Source: a virus
Virus record (IMG/VR): IMGVR_UViG_3300030104_005080
Span: 24,753-50,771 of that record
DNA length: 26,019 nucleotides
Strand: one strand, 5' to 3'
The position numbers and the translations under genes were made by a program. Of this stretch, positions 23,939 to 26,019 are shown one piece after another. Every line of letters starts with the position of its first letter. Positions within the stretch are counted from its first letter, which is position 1. The notes under the pieces were generated by a model. That model did no database searches and was not told the DNA's origin. It saw only the letters and a list, made by a program, of their open reading frames with translations.

Positions 23939-24750
23939 AGGATAGGAAAGTTGCATTAGTCACAGGAGGATTTGATCCATTACATGATGGACATCTTGCA
24001 TTATTTCGTCATGCCAGAGAGTATGGTGATTATTTGTTTGTTGGTGTAAATTCAGATTATTGGCTGGAACGAAAGAAGGGAAAAGCATTTATGGAAAAAG
24101 AAACAAGGTTGAATATTATCAAAGAGTTATCATGTGTAGATAATGCACTGTTCTTTGATGATCGTGATGGTACTGCGATAGATGCAATTCATAAGTGTTT
24201 AAGATGGTATTCTAAAGTTGTATTTGTCAATGGTGGTGATCGTACTGAAAAGAATACACCAGAGTTTGATACATTTAAGGATAATGGTAGAGTGGAATTT
24301 GTATGGGAAGTAGGAGGAGGAGATAAGAAGAATAGTAGTAGTTCAATCTTAGAGAATTGGAAGAGTCCGAAGACAATACGGCCATGGGGATACTATCGTG
24401 AGTTGTATGAAGGGAAAGACTTTAAAGTAAAAGAATTAGTAATTAATCCTCATTCAAGTCTGTCAATGCAACGTCATCAATATCGGAGTGAAACATGGAA
24501 TTTAGTTAGTGGTAATTGTAGTGTAAGAATGATTGATATGAACCGTAGATTATTACATACACAGAGAGTAATCAGTACGTTTGAAATACCAAAATTTACA
24601 TGGCATCAAGGAACAAATATGAGTGATGAACCATCTCATGTAGTAGAGATCTGGAGGGGCGATAGTGGACAGTTATCAGAGACAGATATAGAGAGAATTG
24701 ATATAGATGCAGTAGAGAAACTTATACAATCAGGAATAAGACCAGATTGA
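23935..24750 (+). CDS. Cytidylyltransferase-like domain fused to PMI-type cupin
   Basis: 271 aa. Residues 1-~142 are a nucleotidyltransferase of the HldE-C/TagD type: GGFDPLHDGHL with the HxGH motif (His17, His20), ERKKGKAFMEKETRLNIIKE, NGGDR and SSSSILENW. Residues ~147-255 are a type-II mannose-6-phosphate-isomerase-like cupin: RPWGYYREL, LSMQRHQYRSETWNLVSG with likely metal ligands Gln179, His181 and Glu186, then His224, ending GDSGQLSETDIERID. The pair would activate a sugar phosphate to a nucleotide sugar or related compound. Substrate unknown. The start overlaps the previous stop (ATGA). It is the last gene of the + strand block. Confidence 0.85.
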   Translation: MKDRKVALVTGGFDPLHDGHLALFRHAREYGDYLFVGVNSDYWLERKKGKAFMEKETRLNIIKELSCVDNALFFDDRDGTAIDAIHKCLRWYSKVVFVNGGDRTEKNTPEFDTFKDNGRVEFVWEVGGGDKKNSSSSILENWKSPKTIRPWGYYRELYEGKDFKVKELVINPHSSLSMQRHQYRSETWNLVSGNCSVRMIDMNRRLLHTQRVISTFEIPKFTWHQGTNMSDEPSHVVEIWRGDSGQLSETDIERIDIDAVEKLIQSGIRPD

Positions 24751-24797
24751 ACATAATTGTATCAAGCTCTGTTACATTTTATGTTTAAAATAAGGTT

Positions 24798-24944
24798 TTA
24801 AATGGCTTTATAAATATATCTTTGCTTTTTATAAGGATAGTATCCTATAGTATCTTTCTGATAAGGTAGCCACTTCTTGTGACCTTTGCGAGCGTACCAT
24901 GAGGAAGGCGTGTTGTCAAGCCACAGGACGGGAAAAATCAGCAA
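24798..24944 (-). CDS. Candidate minus-strand small basic membrane protein (possibly broken)
   Basis: A minus frame of 48 residues from a TTG at 24944-24942 to TAA at 24800-24798. It reads LIFPVLWLDNTPSSWYARKG then HKKWLPYQKDTIGYYPYKKQ: a hydrophobic start and a basic, Tyr/Trp-rich tail. It looks protein-like, but no ATG or SD fits. An ATG-started frame just upstream (MIFLCSFADFSRPVA) ends in TGA in another phase, so this could be a frameshifted gene. It overlaps a late promoter box on the + strand. A + strand 40-codon frame (24899-25021) covers part of it and looks less protein-like. Confidence 0.35.
   Translation of the reverse strand: MLIFPVLWLDNTPSSWYARKGHKKWLPYQKDTIGYYPYKKQRYIYKAI
24809..24816 (+). 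promoter_or_regulatory. T4-type late promoter TATAAATA, copy 1
   Basis: Part of the 16-bp sequence 24807-24822 repeated exactly at 24968-24983. No convincing + strand gene follows within 150 nt, so the product may be an untranslated RNA. Confidence 0.5.
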
Positions 24945-24969
24945 AAGAACACAAAAATATCATAAGTTT

Positions 24970-24977
24970 TATAAATA
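24970..24977 (+). promoter_or_regulatory. T4-type late promoter TATAAATA, copy 2
   Basis: Second exact copy of the 16-bp repeat. It lies 34 nt upstream of the -35 of the next promoter, so the acidic-peptide gene could be expressed both early and late. Confidence 0.5.
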
Positions 24978-25010
24978 TATCTTGTGTCTTGATTAGAACA
25001 TCTGTACCAG

Positions 25011-25039
25011 TTGACATCTAGTCGAGATTCATGTATAAT
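25011..25039 (+). promoter_or_regulatory. Perfect-consensus sigma70 promoter
   Basis: TTGACA (25011-25016), exactly 17 bp, TATAAT (25034-25039). This is the best promoter in the window. Start near 25046, leader ~20 nt, then GAGATTCTTATG shared with the RBS of the gene at 18870. Confidence 0.85.
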
Positions 25040-25306
25040 AAGTTTAAATCTAGGCGAGATTCTTATGGACGATTTCACTCTCGACTATGATATGTCATAC
25101 GACAGCTATGATGCACTAGACGAGGATTATAACTGGGATCTCGACGAGGATCGCAGAGACAATCTCGACTATGTACAACTGTCATATAGACATTACGCAT
25201 AACGTAGATCTCGTCGAGATATGTGCATAGGCATATAGCTCACGTACACTACGAGATATATCATGGTGCCTAGACATAAGTGCACGAGATATGCATACGA
25301 GATACA
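25022..25306. repeat. Cluster of CGAGAT/ATCTCG elements
   Basis: CGAGAT or its complement occurs near 25023, 25055, 25139, 25162, 25207, 25212, 25252, 25286 and 25298, with related CTCGAC/ACGAGG forms between. It includes the perfect palindrome TCTCGTCGAGA (~25207-25217). It spans the acidic gene and the noncoding 25203-25324, which is also full of GCATAT/ATATGC. CATTACGCATAA is repeated at 25190-25201 and 25323-25334. Confidence 0.6.
25065..25202 (+). CDS. 45-aa strongly acidic Asp/Tyr-rich protein
   Basis: ATG 25065 to TAA 25200-25202. A frame extended to TTG 25011 would use the promoter as coding sequence and is rejected. Sequence MDDFTLDYDMSYDSYDALDE then DYNWDLDEDRRDNLDYVQLS: 13 Asp and 2 Glu against 3 Arg, so a net charge near -12. 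Small acidic phage proteins can mimic DNA and block host DNA-binding enzymes; that is only a hypothesis here. Its codons contain several CGAC/CGAG elements of the repeat cluster around it. The perfect promoter suggests strong early expression. Confidence 0.65.
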   Translation: MDDFTLDYDMSYDSYDALDEDYNWDLDEDRRDNLDYVQLSYRHYA

Positions 25307-25324
25307 CATATGCATATATGCACA

Positions 25325-25453
25325 TTACGCATAATCAATATCCCCGCGTATATACGCATCTAGATCGAACTTATCTGTACCCGCAGTCAGGAGCGAGTCA
25401 ACATAGCTCTGCTCATCTTCTAGGAGAGCATCAAGAATCTGTTCGTTTTCCAT
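25325..25453 (-). CDS. 42-aa acidic protein on the minus strand
   Basis: Minus ATG at 25453-25451, stop at 25327-25325. Reads MENEQILDALLEDEQSYVDS, then LLTAGTDKFDLDAYIRGDID and YA. It is acidic, with an amphipathic first helix, and looks protein-like throughout. It converges with the acidic gene at 25065; both proteins end in Tyr-Ala. A plausible minus promoter lies at 25477-25505. No SD is obvious. One of very few minus-strand genes in the window. Confidence 0.5.
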   Translation of the reverse strand: MENEQILDALLEDEQSYVDSLLTAGTDKFDLDAYIRGDIDYA

Positions 25454-25476
25454 AGGGTATAATAAGATACAATGGT

Positions 25477-25505
25477 ATAATATCAAAGAGGGGACGATAT
25501 TGCAA
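25477..25505 (-). promoter_or_regulatory. Possible minus-strand promoter
   Basis: On the minus strand TTGCAA (25505-25500), 17 bp, TATTAT (25482-25477). Two TATAAT hexamers also occur on the + strand at 25458-25463 and 25476-25481, without -35 boxes. The site may be bidirectional. Confidence 0.35.
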
Positions 25506-25640
25506 TCGACCTTGTGCCAGTTCGTCGATTGGCAGGAGTAACAAATATTACATAAGATGACTAATATTATTTTATTGCAGGGGGAGTGGCGAAGGTTGTT
25601 CAGTAGAGCGACCCTGCTCCCGTCTTTGCTTGTTACACAT

Positions 25641-25690
25641 ATTATAAATCATATGACCATGAAATGGGGGCACTAGTAGACACTTTATAA
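25641..25690 (-). promoter_or_regulatory. Degenerate minus-strand copy of the terminator/promoter cassette
   Basis: Read on the minus strand it gives TTTATAAAGTGTCTACTA, then CCCCCATTTCATGG, then TTATAAT. This follows the order at 19366-19415 (TATAAAGTGTCCACTA, hairpin with CCATTTTCCTTGG, TTATAAT). The GGGG arm of the hairpin is lost, but the -10 (25646-25641) remains and points toward the minus-strand gene. Confidence 0.4.
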
Positions 25691-25927
25691 ACTGGCACAC
25701 TTCTCTACGCATTCTCTATAGAGTCGGTTATATTAAATGAGTCGGTCAGGGATGTGCAATTTCGTGGGAACTCTGAGCATGAGATCTTTACAAATTTGTT
25801 CAGTGGAAATTCCATATCAGGGGAACCTGACCGACCCCGCAAGGGTACCGGCCGTGCGGCCAAAATCAGTTCCCAAACTGTCACAAGACTGCTTGATTTT
25901 TGCCCCATTATGTGAGATTATAATAAT

Positions 25928-26019
25928 ATGTTCAATCCTAACACCACTTTTAATCCCGCATTCCCTTATGCGGTTGTCTGCTCTGCAGCACCTCATGAAA
26001 ACTCAGTTTTCAAAACTTT
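25928..26019 (+). CDS. Possible start of a gene running off the window
   Basis: ATG 25928, open for 30 codons to the end: MFNPNTTFNPAFPYAVVCSA then APHENSVFKT. No SD. A different + frame from ATG 25737 is also open to the end, so at most one is real. Too short to identify. Confidence 0.3.
   Translation, partial: MFNPNTTFNPAFPYAVVCSAAPHENSVFKT

Larger units (their letters stand above)
25454..25927. other. 474-nt gene-poor region with inverted repeats
   Basis: No convincing gene. It holds AATCGAC/GTCGATT (25504-25510, 25524-25530), TGTGCCAGTT/AACTGGCACA (25513-25522, 25690-25699), GTAACAA/TTGTTAC (25538-25544, 25630-25636), GCAGGG/CCCTGC near 25577 and 25612, the palindrome CTCTATAGAG (25714-25723), GTCGGTCAGG/CCTGACCGAC (25741-25750, 25826-25835) and a GC-rich stretch near 25835-25862. 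Weak frames: + 25557-25676 (39 aa), + from 25737 open to the window end, and minus 25705-25908; none has an SD or recognisable motif. Confidence 0.6.

Noticed and set aside
25011-25064. N-terminal extension of the acidic protein from TTG 25011
   Set aside because: The TTG is the first base triplet of a perfect -35 box, upstream of the expected transcription start.
25022-25306. CGAGAT cluster as a CRISPR array
   Set aside because: The repeat unit is only 6-9 bp, the spacing is irregular, both orientations occur and part of it is coding.
25577-25650. tRNA-like D-arm (GTTCAGTAGAGC)
   Set aside because: No matching acceptor, anticodon or T arm could be placed on either strand; only a GCAGGG/CCCTGC stem is present.
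25705-25908. 67-codon minus frame and the competing + frame from 25737
   Set aside because: Neither has an SD, recognisable motif or phage-like composition; both lie over inverted repeats. Described as part of the gene-poor region instead.

Overview
The window looks like part of the genome of a T4-like cyanophage (cyanomyovirus of marine Synechococcus or Prochlorococcus). The grounds are AT-rich DNA, very tight gene packing with ATGA/TAATG overlaps, almost everything on the + strand, T4-type late promoter boxes (NATAAATA, best form TATAAATATATC), giant tail-fibre genes, and host-like metabolic genes typical of this group (purN, 2OG-Fe(II) oxygenases, a flavin-dependent halogenase, a nucleotidyltransferase-cupin fusion). 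No tRNA, rRNA, CRISPR array, transposase or reverse transcriptase is recognisable. Names are assigned by reading motifs in translated sequence; no database search was run.

Layout. (1) 1-2010: the C-terminal part of a NodU/CmcH-type carbamoyltransferase, then three small genes, two of them behind a sigma70-type promoter. (2) 2038-14345: a late structural block. It holds a 2179-aa fibre with a C-terminal S74 intramolecular chaperone, a translationally coupled polyglycine adhesin-like protein, then purN and two 2OG-Fe(II) oxygenases, then a 961-aa second fibre carrying a cupredoxin-like insert. NATAAATA boxes sit just upstream of both fibre genes. (3) 14346-17485: a strong promoter and a hairpin terminator that together define a possible ~70-nt RNA, then a DEAH helicase, a 2OG/DUF6445-like protein, a VirX1/PrnA-like halogenase and a small gene, all overlapping by 4 nt. 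(4) 17486-24750: a dense run of small genes, many under 60 aa, with sigma70-like -10 boxes, terminator/promoter cassettes and stereotyped ribosome-binding leaders. Recognisable members are a DUF4385 protein, an HExxH zincin-like protein, a zinc-ribbon protein, a five-member family of short helical proteins and, at the end, a cytidylyltransferase-type domain fused to a mannose-6-phosphate-isomerase-type cupin. (5) 24751-26019: a gene-poor, differently composed tail with duplicated late promoter boxes, a perfect-consensus promoter driving a tiny acidic protein inside a cluster of CGAGAT repeats, two probable minus-strand small genes, several inverted repeats and a degenerate minus-strand copy of the terminator/promoter cassette.

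How it fits together. The late block builds the host-recognition apparatus. The enzymes embedded in it (formyltransferase, oxygenases) would be made at the same time as the fibres. The carbamoyltransferase and the nucleotidyltransferase-cupin suggest sugar or surface chemistry. The halogenase with its dioxygenase-like partner is the most striking enzymatic unit. The least explained stretch is 24751-26019, where the usual one-strand, gapless organisation breaks down.
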